NCBI GenBank assembly: GCA_004556745.1
Contig: SFFY01000001.1
Coordinates: 62,001 to 126,000, forward strand
From: Bacteroidales bacterium
GTDB taxonomy: Bacteria; Bacteroidota; Bacteroidia; Bacteroidales; Bacteroidaceae
DNA length: 64,000 bases
Reading direction: 5' to 3'
Part shown: one piece after another, positions 25,897 to 34,617 of the stretch
Layout: every line of letters starts with the position of its first letter
Numbering within the stretch: the stretch's first letter is position 1
Notes under the pieces: model-generated
What the model was told of the DNA's origin: nothing
What the model saw: only the letters and a program-made list of their open reading frames with translations
Databases searched by the model: none
Translations under genes and position numbers: made by a program

Positions 25897-26949
25897 ATGC
25901 TACGGCACTTCGGTACGCTCTTCCTGCTCTTTTGCCTTTGCGCCGCGCTGCAAGCCACCGATGGCGGCAGCGCAAAGGGTTCGCGCGGCTCGGTGTCGGG
26001 CGACGGAGGGCTGACAGGCACGGAGTGGACGGGCTATCTGAAAATCTCGGAGCCTTTGACGGCCGACGAACTGGCAACCATAGACCTCGGCGGCGTGACG
26101 TGTCTCGACCTCACGGGCATCAGTCTGCCAGAGGGCGCGACCGCCTTTCGCCATACGCCCACGGAGCCCAACCTGCTCATCTATGTGCGCAGCGAAGATG
26201 CCAGCCGCGTGCCGGAGGCGTGGCAGTTTACTGTGGCACGCGCCGGGAACGGCGAGGCGCGGCTGCTGCACTCCTTTGAACTCACCGACGGCGCTCCGCT
26301 CTTTATTCCCTTCCCCTTCGCCGTGAGCACGGGTCAGTTGCGCTATACGCAACGCCTGATTGCCGACGGCAACTGGCAAACGCTCTGCCTGCCTTTCGAT
26401 GCCGATGCAGTAGAGGGGCAAGGACTGTTTGAAGCGGGAAAGGCCTTGGGCATGGACGGCGCTGCACTGGCTTTCGGCGAGACGGAAACGATTGCTGGCG
26501 GTGCGGCGCATATCCTGCGCACCGTTGGCACGGCTTCGACGGACGGACGGCTCACGGTGACGTTCAGTAGCAGGGCGTGCACCGTTGCGTCCACGCTTGG
26601 CTATCTGTACCAAGGCATTTGGGGCACAAACTATCGGCAAATGGCTGTGGCAGACGAGAACGAAAGCATTTATCTGCTGACAGCAGACGGCAGCACTTTT
26701 GCCCATGCGGCGGCAGGCAGCACGCTTGCACCGTTTCGCTGCTATCTCTCGCTGTTCGAGCCTGCCGGCCCGCAACTCATCATTCGCTTTGAGCGCAACG
26801 CGGCAGCGGCATTGCCTCCCGCCATTTATAATAAAGAAAACCACGGCGCGGTACAGCCTATCTACGACCTTGCCGGACGGCGGCGCACGGGAACTGCGCG
26901 GCGCGGCGAGATTTTAATAATGAAGAATATGAAATTAGTAAACAAGTAA
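25897..26949 (+). CDS. Secreted protein of unknown function
   Basis: I do not recognise the family. The 350-residue protein has a signal peptide (about 1-20, MLRHFGTLFLLFCLCAALQA). It appears mostly beta-type, with repeated TLCLPFDAD and TLGYLYQGIWGTNYRQ stretches like those in Bacteroidota surface proteins. The C-terminus (PIYDLAGRR...RGEILIMKN) is a degenerate form of the sorting-type tail seen on the protein at 8353. The frame extends upstream to 25744 inside rfbA, but the ATG at 25897 starts the signal peptide. The last four codons and the stop lie inside an octamer repeat array. Confidence 0.7.
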   Translation: MLRHFGTLFLLFCLCAALQATDGGSAKGSRGSVSGDGGLTGTEWTGYLKISEPLTADELATIDLGGVTCLDLTGISLPEGATAFRHTPTEPNLLIYVRSEDASRVPEAWQFTVARAGNGEARLLHSFELTDGAPLFIPFPFAVSTGQLRYTQRLIADGNWQTLCLPFDADAVEGQGLFEAGKALGMDGAALAFGETETIAGGAAHILRTVGTASTDGRLTVTFSSRACTVASTLGYLYQGIWGTNYRQMAVADENESIYLLTADGSTFAHAAAGSTLAPFRCYLSLFEPAGPQLIIRFERNAAAALPPAIYNKENHGAVQPIYDLAGRRRTGTARRGEILIMKNMKLVNK

Positions 26950-27046
26950 ACGAGTGTACGAGTAAACAAGACAAGTTACTCATCAAAAAATAATTTGCAA
27001 GACATCTCTGTCTCGTTTACTCGTCTACTTGTTTACTCGTCTACTC
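26937..27046. repeat. Inverted pair of octamer arrays
   Basis: GTAAACAA/GTAAACGA octamers (26937-26977) face TCGTTTAC/TCGTCTAC octamers (27011-27046). The arms could form a long hairpin. The left arm overlaps the end of the preceding gene. Confidence 0.75.
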
Positions 27047-27059
27047 AAAACATAACAAT

Positions 27060-27485
27060 ATGGTAATAGCAGTAGACTTTGACGGAACGATTGTGGAACA
27101 CAAATATCCCGCAATCGGGAAAGAAATACCTTTTGCCGTAGCCACGCTGAAACAACTCATGGAGGACGGGCACAAACTCGTGCTTTGGAGCGTGCGCACG
27201 GGCGAGTTGCTCGACGAGGCGGTGGCGTGGTGCGAGGAGCGCGGCGTGCGCTTCTATTCCGTGAACAGCAATTTCGATGAAGATGCCAACTGCATGAACA
27301 GCGATAACTTCTGCCGAAAACTCAAGGTGCAGATGTTTATCGACGACCGCAACGTGGGCGGCCTGCCCGACTGGGGCAGCATCTACCAAATTATCACGCG
27401 CCGCATCAGTTACGAACAACTACTGCGCGAGGAAATGAATATGCCGGCGGAAAAGCCGAAGCGCAAAGGCTGGTGGCCGTTTTAA
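27060..27485 (+). CDS. Small HAD-like hydrolase
   Basis: The 141-residue protein opens with the HAD motif I, AVDFDGTI (Asp5/Asp7), then LVLWSVRTG as motif II and KVQMFIDDRNVGG as the motif IV region. It lacks a clear cap domain. The C-terminus is basic and aromatic (KPKRKGWWPF). Similar short proteins are widespread in Bacteroidales and of unproven substrate. It lies between two repeat elements, upstream of nnr. Confidence 0.75.
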   Translation: MVIAVDFDGTIVEHKYPAIGKEIPFAVATLKQLMEDGHKLVLWSVRTGELLDEAVAWCEERGVRFYSVNSNFDEDANCMNSDNFCRKLKVQMFIDDRNVGGLPDWGSIYQIITRRISYEQLLREEMNMPAEKPKRKGWWPF

Positions 27486-27486
27486 G

Positions 27487-27512
27487 TAGGGGCGTTTTGC
27501 AAAACGCCCGCC
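27487..27512. repeat. GGGGCGTTTTGCAAAACGCCC palindrome, copy 1
   Basis: This short perfect palindrome, in the context TAGGGGCG...CGCCCGCC, lies just after the HAD gene stop codon. Further copies are at 46065, 51195, 53875, 54231 and 61313. Confidence 0.8.
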
Positions 27513-27560
27513 CAAAGCGTATCGCCCGCGCCATACAATATTATATATAGCCTTTCCAAA

Positions 27561-29111
27561 ATGAAGATATTTGCAGCAAGCCGAATGAAGGAACTTGATG
27601 CTTCCACCATTCGCGAACAAAACATCACGTCGCTCCAACTCATGGAACGCGCCGCTGAACGTGCGACGGAAGCCATTGCGATGGAGTGGCCCGCAAAGGG
27701 AACGCCTGTCGTGGTGTTTGCCGGACCGGGCAACAACGGCGGCGACGGACTGGCCGTGGCTCGCCTGCTCGCAGGGCGCGGATATGCGGTGAAGGCATAC
27801 CTCTTCAATACGGGCGACCACCTGAGCAACGATTGCGCCGAAAACAAAAAGCGCATCTTGGAAACGGAGGGCGTGGAATTTACCGAGGTAACCTCGCAGT
27901 TTGAAGCCCCCGCGCTCACGGAAGAGATGCTCGTGGTGGACGCGCTCTTCGGCACAGGACTCGACCGTCCCGCAACGGGCGGCTTTGCCACCCTCATCAA
28001 GTTTATCAATGCCGCGCCGGCGCAGGTGGTGGCGATAGATATGCCCTCGGGACTGATGTCGGAGGACAATGCGCAAAACATTCCGAGCAACATTATTCAG
28101 GCGCACCTAACGCTCACCTTCCAGCACCTCAAACCGGCAATGCTCATTGCCGAGAACAATATCTATTGCGGCCGCATCAAGGTGCTCGACATCGGACTTT
28201 CCGCCCAAAAGGCCGCCGCGCTCGACACGCCCTACTTCTTCACCGAAGCGGCCGACGTGAGGCAGATGCTGCAAGAGCGTCCTGCCTTCGGGCATAAAGG
28301 CACGTTCGGCCACGCCCTGCTTGTGTGCGGCCGCTACGGCATGGCGGGTGCAGCCATTCTCTCGGCAAAGGCCTGCCTGAAAAGCGGCGTGGGCAAGGTG
28401 ACCATACACACGCCGAAGCGCAACAACGACCTGCTGCAGATCTCCGTGCCCGAAGCCTTGCTCAGCCACGATGCCGACGACGCAATCTTCACAACGCCCA
28501 ACCTCTCCGACACGTTCAGCGCCATAGCCCTCGGCCCTGCCATAGGCACGGACAAGCGCACCGCGCTGGCGTTCATACAGCAGACGGGGCACGCCGCCGT
28601 GCCGCTCGTCATCGATGCCGACGGCATCAACATTCTTGCCGACCACCGCAGTTGGATTAGGCAAATCCCCAAGGGCACGGTGTTCACGCCCCACCTCGGC
28701 GAGATGAGCCGCCTCGGCCTGCACAGCACCGACCACTTCGCCGCGCTTGAAGAGGCGAAGGAAATGGCGGTGACGCACGGTTTCTTCATGATTCTGAAAA
28801 ACCGTTACACGGCCGTATGCACACCGCAGGGCAAGGTGTACTTCAACCCCACGGGCAACAATGCGCTCGCCACGGCGGGCAGCGGCGACGTGCTTACGGG
28901 CATGCTCGCAGCGTTGCTGGCGGAGGGTTACGAAACTTTCGCCGCCTGCCGCCTGGCAGTGTTCCTGCACGGACTCGCCGGCGACCTCGCCGCCACCGAC
29001 TTGGGGCAGGAGAGCGTGACGGCTTCCGACCTCATCGACTATCTGCCCAAAGCCTTCCGCGCCCTGCACGGCGGAGAAAACCTGCCGCAGTTCGGGCCGA
29101 TTGAGTTTTAA
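27561..29111 (+). CDS. nnrDE: Bifunctional NAD(P)H-hydrate epimerase / ADP-dependent dehydratase
   Basis: The enzyme repairs hydrated NAD(P)H. The 516 residues fuse an N-terminal epimerase (YjeF_N; VVVFAGPGNNGGDGLAVARLL at about 55-75, and DALFGTGLDRP) to a C-terminal ribokinase-fold dehydratase. The dehydratase part shows GHKGTFGHALLVCGRYGMAGA, TPHLGEMSRL and the anion-hole and catalytic NALATAGSGDVLTGMLAALL. The fused form is the usual bacterial arrangement. The C-terminus is followed by an octamer inverted array. Confidence 0.95.
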   Translation: MKIFAASRMKELDASTIREQNITSLQLMERAAERATEAIAMEWPAKGTPVVVFAGPGNNGGDGLAVARLLAGRGYAVKAYLFNTGDHLSNDCAENKKRILETEGVEFTEVTSQFEAPALTEEMLVVDALFGTGLDRPATGGFATLIKFINAAPAQVVAIDMPSGLMSEDNAQNIPSNIIQAHLTLTFQHLKPAMLIAENNIYCGRIKVLDIGLSAQKAAALDTPYFFTEAADVRQMLQERPAFGHKGTFGHALLVCGRYGMAGAAILSAKACLKSGVGKVTIHTPKRNNDLLQISVPEALLSHDADDAIFTTPNLSDTFSAIALGPAIGTDKRTALAFIQQTGHAAVPLVIDADGINILADHRSWIRQIPKGTVFTPHLGEMSRLGLHSTDHFAALEEAKEMAVTHGFFMILKNRYTAVCTPQGKVYFNPTGNNALATAGSGDVLTGMLAALLAEGYETFAACRLAVFLHGLAGDLAATDLGQESVTASDLIDYLPKAFRALHGGENLPQFGPIEF

Positions 29112-29115
29112 TATT

Positions 29116-29222
29116 AGTGAACAAGTAAACGAGTAGACAAGTAAACAAGACAAGTTACAAAATATAAAGATGAGCAAGACTTTCCTGTCTCGTCTACTCG
29201 TTTACTCGTAAACTCGTCTACT
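29116..29222. repeat. Inverted pair of octamer arrays
   Basis: GTGAACAA, GTAAACGA, GTAGACAA and GTAAACAA (29116-29150) face four TCGTNNAC octamers (29188-29222). The layout matches 26937-27046, including the GACAAGTTAC and GTCTCGT words beside the loop. Confidence 0.78.
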
Positions 29223-29240
29223 AAATATCTTTATATACGC

Positions 29241-30314
29241 ATGAAAAAAATCTTCGCACTATTCCTCGCCTCCGCGCTCTCGGGCTGCCTCGCCGCTCAG
29301 ACCGAGGTGCGCAATTATACGCCGGGCATCACCGACAACGGCATCACTTATTTCTTGCCTAAAACCGCACTGCGCTTCACCGTCACGGCGGTGCGCCGCC
29401 ACTACACGCCGGGCGAATATTGCCTCTATGCCGAACGCTTCCTGCGCCTGAAAGATGCCGTGCAGGCAGAGCGCGACGAGTGGGAAATCAAAACCGTGGA
29501 AATGACTCCTTACGGTGTGGCAGACAAGAGCAAAGCCTACACCATTCGCCTCGTGCCCAAGACGAGCGCGCCCCTCGCGGCACTGGCCGACGACGGACGG
29601 CTGCTGGCCGTGAACAAGGACGCGCCGGAGGAAGAGCCGCTGCCCATGGCGGCCGTCATTCCCGGCACGGACAACAACCTGAACGGCGCAAAGTATAAAA
29701 CAGAAGAAATACTCTCGGCAGGCAACCTCACGAAAATGGCGGAACTCACGGCGGCCGAGATTTACGATATCCGCGAAAACCGCTCGCTGCTCACCAAAGG
29801 GCAGGCCGACTTTATGCCGAAGGACGGCGAGCAACTCAAACTGATGCTCAACAGCCTCGAAACGCAAGAAACCGCGCTCTTGCAACTCTTCGCCGGCACG
29901 ATGCGCGAGGAGACGCACGTGGCGACGTTCGACTTTGTACCTACCGGCGAGGCGGCCGACAGCATTCTGTTCCGCTTCTCGCGCCACTTGGGCTTTGTGG
30001 ACGCGGACGACCTTGCCGGCAAGCCCTATCGCGTCAGCGTGACCGACCTGAAAACGCTGCCCGCAGAGGTCATTGACCCGAAAGCCAAGGCAAAGAAGGA
30101 GGTCGACGACTTGCGCTACATGGTGCCCGGCCGCGCGGAGGTGAAACTCTGCGCCGACAACGCGGAACTGCTTTCGCAAACGCTGCCCATCGCCCAGTTC
30201 GGGCGCGTGGAGCATCTCGGTGGCGACCTCTTCAATAAGAAATACACCACCCGCGTGACGCTTTCGCCCGTAACGGGAGGCATTGTGCGCGTTGAGGCGG
30301 AAGAACCTAAATAA
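29241..30314 (+). CDS. DUF4831 family exported protein
   Basis: The 357-residue protein resembles the DUF4831 family, which is confined to Bacteroidota and has no proven function. The N-terminus (MKKIFALFLASALSGCLAAQ) could be a lipoprotein signal (lipobox LSGC, Cys16) or a classic signal peptide cleaved after AAQ. Family stretches such as NGITYFLPKTALRFTV, RHYTPGEYCLYAERFL and EIYDIRENRSLL are visible. It precedes the GH110-like gene by 33 bp, so the two may share a transcript. Confidence 0.8.
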   Translation: MKKIFALFLASALSGCLAAQTEVRNYTPGITDNGITYFLPKTALRFTVTAVRRHYTPGEYCLYAERFLRLKDAVQAERDEWEIKTVEMTPYGVADKSKAYTIRLVPKTSAPLAALADDGRLLAVNKDAPEEEPLPMAAVIPGTDNNLNGAKYKTEEILSAGNLTKMAELTAAEIYDIRENRSLLTKGQADFMPKDGEQLKLMLNSLETQETALLQLFAGTMREETHVATFDFVPTGEAADSILFRFSRHLGFVDADDLAGKPYRVSVTDLKTLPAEVIDPKAKAKKEVDDLRYMVPGRAEVKLCADNAELLSQTLPIAQFGRVEHLGGDLFNKKYTTRVTLSPVTGGIVRVEAEEPK

Positions 30315-30347
30315 ATTTTATTTGATAAAATTCTCATCATATCCTTT

Positions 30348-32159
30348 ATGAAACGCCTTTCCCTTTTCTTGCTTTCATTCGTAATGCTCTTCGCCGCTGC
30401 GCAGGCAAGGAAACGCACGTTTCGCATGGCGGACTACGGCGTGACGCCTGGCACGGAAAACCTGTCAGAAACGTTGCAGAAAGCGCTTGCCGACATCAAG
30501 GCGCAGGTGCAGCCCGGCGACTGCGTGACGCTCCGCTTCAAAAAAGGCACGTACAACTTTCACCCGCAAGGCGCAGCCGTGCGCACCTATTATATTTCCA
30601 ACCACGACCAAGACAATCCCAAGCACGTGGCCATCGACTTGGCGGAATGGGAAAACCTCACGCTCGACGGCGGCGGGGCCTCCTTCGTGTGCCACGGCCG
30701 CATGCTGCCGCTCGCGCTGGTGCACTGCAAGAATACGGTGCTGCGTAACTTCTCCATCGACTTCGCCAAGCCCCACATCACGCAGGTGCAGGTAGTGGCC
30801 AACAGCCCCGAGGGCGGCATCGCGTTCCGCCCCGCTCCGTGGGTGGACTGCGGCGTTGACGGCGGCAAGTTCTTTGCCAAAGGCGAAGGCTGGCAGTTCA
30901 ACTACGGCACAGGCATCGCCTTCAATCCCGAGACGCGCCACATGGTTTACCGCACCTCCGACCTCGGCATCGACCTCAACGGCGTGCAGGCGCAGGCCGA
31001 CGGCACATATCTTGCTCCCAACTGGCGCGACGAGCGTCTGCCCGAGGGCACGGTGGTAGCCCTGCGCACTTACGCCCGTCCCGCGCCGGGCGTGTTCCTC
31101 GATAGTTGCATGCAGACCACGCTGCGCAATGTGCAGGTACACTATGCCGAGGGCATGGGACTTTTGGCGCAACTCTGCACCGACATCACGCTCCAGAAAT
31201 TCTCAGTCTGCCTCCGGGGCAAGTCCGACCCCCGCTACTTCACCACGCAAGCCGACGCCACGCACTTCTCGCAGTGCCGCGGGCTGATTTCAGTGGAAAA
31301 AGGCATGTTTGAGAGCATGATGGACGATGCCATCAACGTGCACGGCATTTATCTGAAAGTAAAAGAAATCATCGACCGCCGCACGCTGCGTTGCAGTTAC
31401 GAGCACGGGCAGGCTTGGGGCTTCGGCTGGGGACAGCCGGGCGACACCGTGTCGTTTGTCCGCGCTGTGTGCATGGACGTAAAGGGCGATGAGAATGTGA
31501 TTGAGAGCATCAAGCCCGCTGACCAGCCGACCAACCACGGCGTAAAGGAGTTCGTGATCCGTTTCAAGAACGACGTGCCGCGTGAGGTATGCACCGACGA
31601 AACCTACGGCGTTGAGAACCTCTCCGCCACGCCCGAAGTTGTCTTCCGCCGCTGCACCGTGCGCAACAACCGCGCCCGCGGCGCACTCTTCAGTTCGCCG
31701 CGCCGCACCGTCTGCGAACGCAACTTCTTCGACCACACCTCTGGCACCGCCGTGCTGCTGTGCGGCGACTGCAACGGCTGGTACGAGTCGGGTGCGGTGC
31801 GCGACTTGATAATCCGCAAGAACCGCTTCCTCAATGCCCTCACCAACCAGTTCCAGTTTACCAACGCCGTGATTTCCATCTATCCAGAAATTCCGCGCAT
31901 CAATATCCAGAAGGGCTATTTCCACGGGGGCAAGCGCGATGCCATCCTCATCGAGGACAACGTGTTTGAAACTTTCGACAAGCCGCTCATCTACGCACAC
32001 TCCGTGGACGGCATCACAGTGCGCCGCAACACGGTGAAGCGCAACAACGATTTCCCCGCCTATCATCCCAACGACAAGGAAGAAAACTATATACGCTGCC
32101 GCGCCGTAGACTCACCGGGTTACGAGCAAGCCGCACCGCAGCGCATAGATTTGCAATAA
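30348..32159 (+). CDS. Exported beta-helix protein, GH110 alpha-1,3-galactosidase-like
   Basis: The 603-residue protein has a signal peptide (about 1-20) and a right-handed parallel beta-helix built from runs such as TVLRNFSIDF, TLRNVQVHYAEG and DAILIEDNVFETF. The ADATHFSQCRG and MMDDAINVHGIYLKV motifs are those I associate with GH110, the enzymes that remove alpha-1,3-galactose from blood-group B and linear structures. The acidic residues there are plausible catalysts. Other beta-helix hydrolases cannot be excluded. Its context (DUF4831 upstream, ferritin downstream) is not a typical polysaccharide utilisation locus, because no SusC/SusD pair is present. Confidence 0.75.
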   Translation: MKRLSLFLLSFVMLFAAAQARKRTFRMADYGVTPGTENLSETLQKALADIKAQVQPGDCVTLRFKKGTYNFHPQGAAVRTYYISNHDQDNPKHVAIDLAEWENLTLDGGGASFVCHGRMLPLALVHCKNTVLRNFSIDFAKPHITQVQVVANSPEGGIAFRPAPWVDCGVDGGKFFAKGEGWQFNYGTGIAFNPETRHMVYRTSDLGIDLNGVQAQADGTYLAPNWRDERLPEGTVVALRTYARPAPGVFLDSCMQTTLRNVQVHYAEGMGLLAQLCTDITLQKFSVCLRGKSDPRYFTTQADATHFSQCRGLISVEKGMFESMMDDAINVHGIYLKVKEIIDRRTLRCSYEHGQAWGFGWGQPGDTVSFVRAVCMDVKGDENVIESIKPADQPTNHGVKEFVIRFKNDVPREVCTDETYGVENLSATPEVVFRRCTVRNNRARGALFSSPRRTVCERNFFDHTSGTAVLLCGDCNGWYESGAVRDLIIRKNRFLNALTNQFQFTNAVISIYPEIPRINIQKGYFHGGKRDAILIEDNVFETFDKPLIYAHSVDGITVRRNTVKRNNDFPAYHPNDKEENYIRCRAVDSPGYEQAAPQRIDLQ

Positions 32160-32196
32160 TTCTTTTTATTGTCCAACATATTAATCAACTAAAAAA

Positions 32197-32718
32197 ATGC
32201 TTAGCAAACAACTTCACGATGCGGTAAACGCACAAATCAATGCCGAACTTTGGTCGGCTTACCTTTATCTCGCTATGTCAATGGACGCAGAAGCCAAGGG
32301 CTATAAGGGCGTTGCCAACTGGTACCACGTGCAGTTCCGCGAGGAGCAGGACCACGCACGCATTTTCATGAACTACCTCAACTCGCGCGATGCCAAGGTG
32401 GTGCTCCAGCCCATTGACGCCGTGCCCGAAACTTGGGAAAGCGTGGCAGATATGTTCAAACAGACCCTCGAGCACGAGAAGAAGGTGACGGCACTCATCA
32501 ACAACCTCGCCGCCATTGCCAACGACGACCGCGACTTCGCCTCCATCAACCGCTTCACATGGTTCATCGACGAGCAGGTTGAAGAAGAAGAGAATGCCCG
32601 CGAACTCATCGCTGCAGCCGAGGCCGTAGAGGGCAACAAGTACGGCATGTATATGCTCGACAAAGAACTTGCCGCACGCACCTACACGCAAGCCTCGCCC
32701 CTCGCAACTGCCGAATAA
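32197..32718 (+). CDS. ftnA: Ferritin (non-haem)
   Basis: Ferritin stores iron as a 24-mer with ferroxidase sites. The 173 residues show the four-helix bundle; ferroxidase ligands appear as NAELWSAYLYL (Glu17) and FREEQDHARIF (Glu and His near 50-53), with further glutamates in WFIDEQVEEEEN. It has no haem-binding features of bacterioferritin. A hairpin follows the gene, and asnB converges from the other side. Confidence 0.95.
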   Translation: MLSKQLHDAVNAQINAELWSAYLYLAMSMDAEAKGYKGVANWYHVQFREEQDHARIFMNYLNSRDAKVVLQPIDAVPETWESVADMFKQTLEHEKKVTALINNLAAIANDDRDFASINRFTWFIDEQVEEEENARELIAAAEAVEGNKYGMYMLDKELAARTYTQASPLATAE

Positions 32719-32755
32719 GATAATAGAGAGCCAAGATGCTCGCATACTACTGATA

Positions 32756-32787
32756 GAGGCCGCTTCGCAATGCTGCGAGGCGGCCTC
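32756..32787. terminator. Bidirectional terminator between ftnA and asnB
   Basis: GAGGCCGC..TTCGCA pairs with TGCGA..GGCGGCCTC. It lies between convergent genes and could serve both. Confidence 0.7.
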
Positions 32788-32816
32788 TCGTTCAACCAAA
32801 ATAACATATATATAGT

Positions 32817-34481
32817 TTAGTAAGCCTCTTCATGAACGCCGGCAACGGCGCGACCGCTCGGGTCGTTGAGTTTGGCAAACGCCGCGTCCCAGCGTAGGGC
32901 TTCGGCGGTGCTGCAAGCCACGCTCGGCACACTGGGCACGCTCCGCGCGGCACTCTCGCTCGGGAAATATTCCTCGAATATGGAGCGATAGTAATATTCC
33001 TCCTTGTTCATAGGCGGATTAATCGGGAAACGCTCTGCCGCGTGCGCCATCTGCTCATCGCTCACGGCAGCCGCCGTAACGGCTTTCAGCGTGTCGATCC
33101 ACGAGTAGCCCACGCCGTCGGAGAATTGCTCCTTTTGCCGCCATGCCACGCTTTCAGGCAAATAGCCGGCAAACGCCTCGCGCAATATCTTCTTCTCTAT
33201 CGTCTGCCCGGGGCACATCTTCGCCTCTGGGTTCAAGCGCATAGCCACGTCCATAAACTCCTTGTCGAGAAACGGCACGCGGCCCTCCACACCCCAGGCC
33301 GAAAGGCTCTTGTTGGCACGCAGGCAGTCGTATAGATGCAGCTTGCCGATTTTGCGCACCGTCTCTTCGTGGAACGCCCGCGCATCGGGGGCTTTGTGGA
33401 AGTAAAGGTAACCGCCGAAAATCTCGTCCGCGCCTTCGCCCGAAAGCACCATCTTGATGCCCATCGACTTGATGACCCGTGCCAGCAGATACATCGGCGT
33501 GGAGGCGCGCACGGTGGTAACATCGTAGGTTTCTATGTAATAGATTACATCGCGCACGGCATCGAGGCCTTCCTGAATGGTATAATTTATTTCGTGGTGC
33601 ACGGTGCCGATAAAGTCGGCAACCTCGCGCGCCTTAGCCAAGTCGGGCGCACCTTTCAGCCCCACGGCGAAAGAGTGGAGCTGCGGCCACCAAGCCTCCC
33701 CCGCGTCCTCTGTTTCCACGCGCCGCGCGGCATATTTCTTCGCCACGGCGGAAATAATGGAAGAGTCCAAGCCGCCCGAGAGCAGCACGCCGTAGGGCAC
33801 GTCGCACATCAGTTGCCTGTGCACGGCGGCTTCGAGCGCCTCGCGCAACTGCTGGGCTGAGGCTTCGTTGCTTTTCACTTTATCATATTCTTCCCAGTCG
33901 CGCTTGTACCAACGCCGCATCACGCCCTCGCTGCCTCGCAGATAATGCCCGGGCAGGAAGGGCTCGTACTCGTCGCAGAAGCCTTCGAGGGCTTTCAGTT
34001 CCGAAGCCACGTAGACCAGTCCCTCTTTGTCGCGGCCTATATATAAAGGTATCACGCCGATAGGGTCGCGTGCAATGAGATAGTCATCGTTTGCCTCGTC
34101 GTAGAGCGCGAAGGCATAGATGCCGTTGAGGTCTTCGAGGAAGTCAAATCCCTTCTCTTTGTAGAGCGCCAGCACCGCTTCGCAGTCCGAGCCCGTGGCA
34201 AAGGGGTAGGAGTCGGCGAAATGTTTGCGCAGGTCGCGGTGGTTGTATATTTCGCCGTTCACGGCAAGAATTTGCTTACGGTCGGGCGAGAAGAGCGGCT
34301 GTCCGCCGCTTTGCGGGTCAACGATAGACAGGCGCTCGTGGCAGAGAATGGCCGACTTTCCCACGTAAATACCGCTCCAGTCGGGGCCGCGGTGCCTAAT
34401 CTTCTTACTCATCTCCAATGCCTTGCGGCGCAGGCTTTCGTTCTGCTGCTTAATATTGAATATGCAGGCTATTCCACACAT
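32817..34481 (-). CDS. asnB: Asparagine synthase B (glutamine-hydrolysing)
   Basis: AsnB makes asparagine from aspartate, ATP and glutamine. The 554 residues begin MCGIACIFN, so Cys2 becomes the N-terminal nucleophile of the glutaminase domain; RHRGPDWSG and HERLSIVDP follow. The synthetase domain has the PP-loop GVLLSGGLDSSI and SGEGADEIFGGYLYF. The length matches E. coli AsnB. A short C-terminal low-complexity stretch (SAARSVPSVPSVACSTAE) is typical of Bacteroidales versions. A -7 box with -33 lies upstream on the minus strand. Confidence 0.96.
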   Translation of the reverse strand: MCGIACIFNIKQQNESLRRKALEMSKKIRHRGPDWSGIYVGKSAILCHERLSIVDPQSGGQPLFSPDRKQILAVNGEIYNHRDLRKHFADSYPFATGSDCEAVLALYKEKGFDFLEDLNGIYAFALYDEANDDYLIARDPIGVIPLYIGRDKEGLVYVASELKALEGFCDEYEPFLPGHYLRGSEGVMRRWYKRDWEEYDKVKSNEASAQQLREALEAAVHRQLMCDVPYGVLLSGGLDSSIISAVAKKYAARRVETEDAGEAWWPQLHSFAVGLKGAPDLAKAREVADFIGTVHHEINYTIQEGLDAVRDVIYYIETYDVTTVRASTPMYLLARVIKSMGIKMVLSGEGADEIFGGYLYFHKAPDARAFHEETVRKIGKLHLYDCLRANKSLSAWGVEGRVPFLDKEFMDVAMRLNPEAKMCPGQTIEKKILREAFAGYLPESVAWRQKEQFSDGVGYSWIDTLKAVTAAAVSDEQMAHAAERFPINPPMNKEEYYYRSIFEEYFPSESAARSVPSVPSVACSTAEALRWDAAFAKLNDPSGRAVAGVHEEAY

Positions 34482-34540
34482 AATCTTTCTTCTTTTGCTT
34501 ACTTTTTGCTTTGTAAATTATATTTTCTTGTATCACAATG

Positions 34541-34548
34541 CAAATGTA
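34541..34548 (-). promoter_or_regulatory. Promoter for asnB
   Basis: CAAATGTA on the plus strand reads TACATTTG on the minus strand. CAAA at 34566-34569 (TTTG) gives a -33 element with a 17-bp spacer. The start codon is about 60 bp downstream. Confidence 0.6.
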
Positions 34549-34617
34549 AACATTATTTTTGATAACAAAATAATATTTGAAAGATATTTTTCTGCCGAGA
34601 TTGCATCAAACGTTGGA

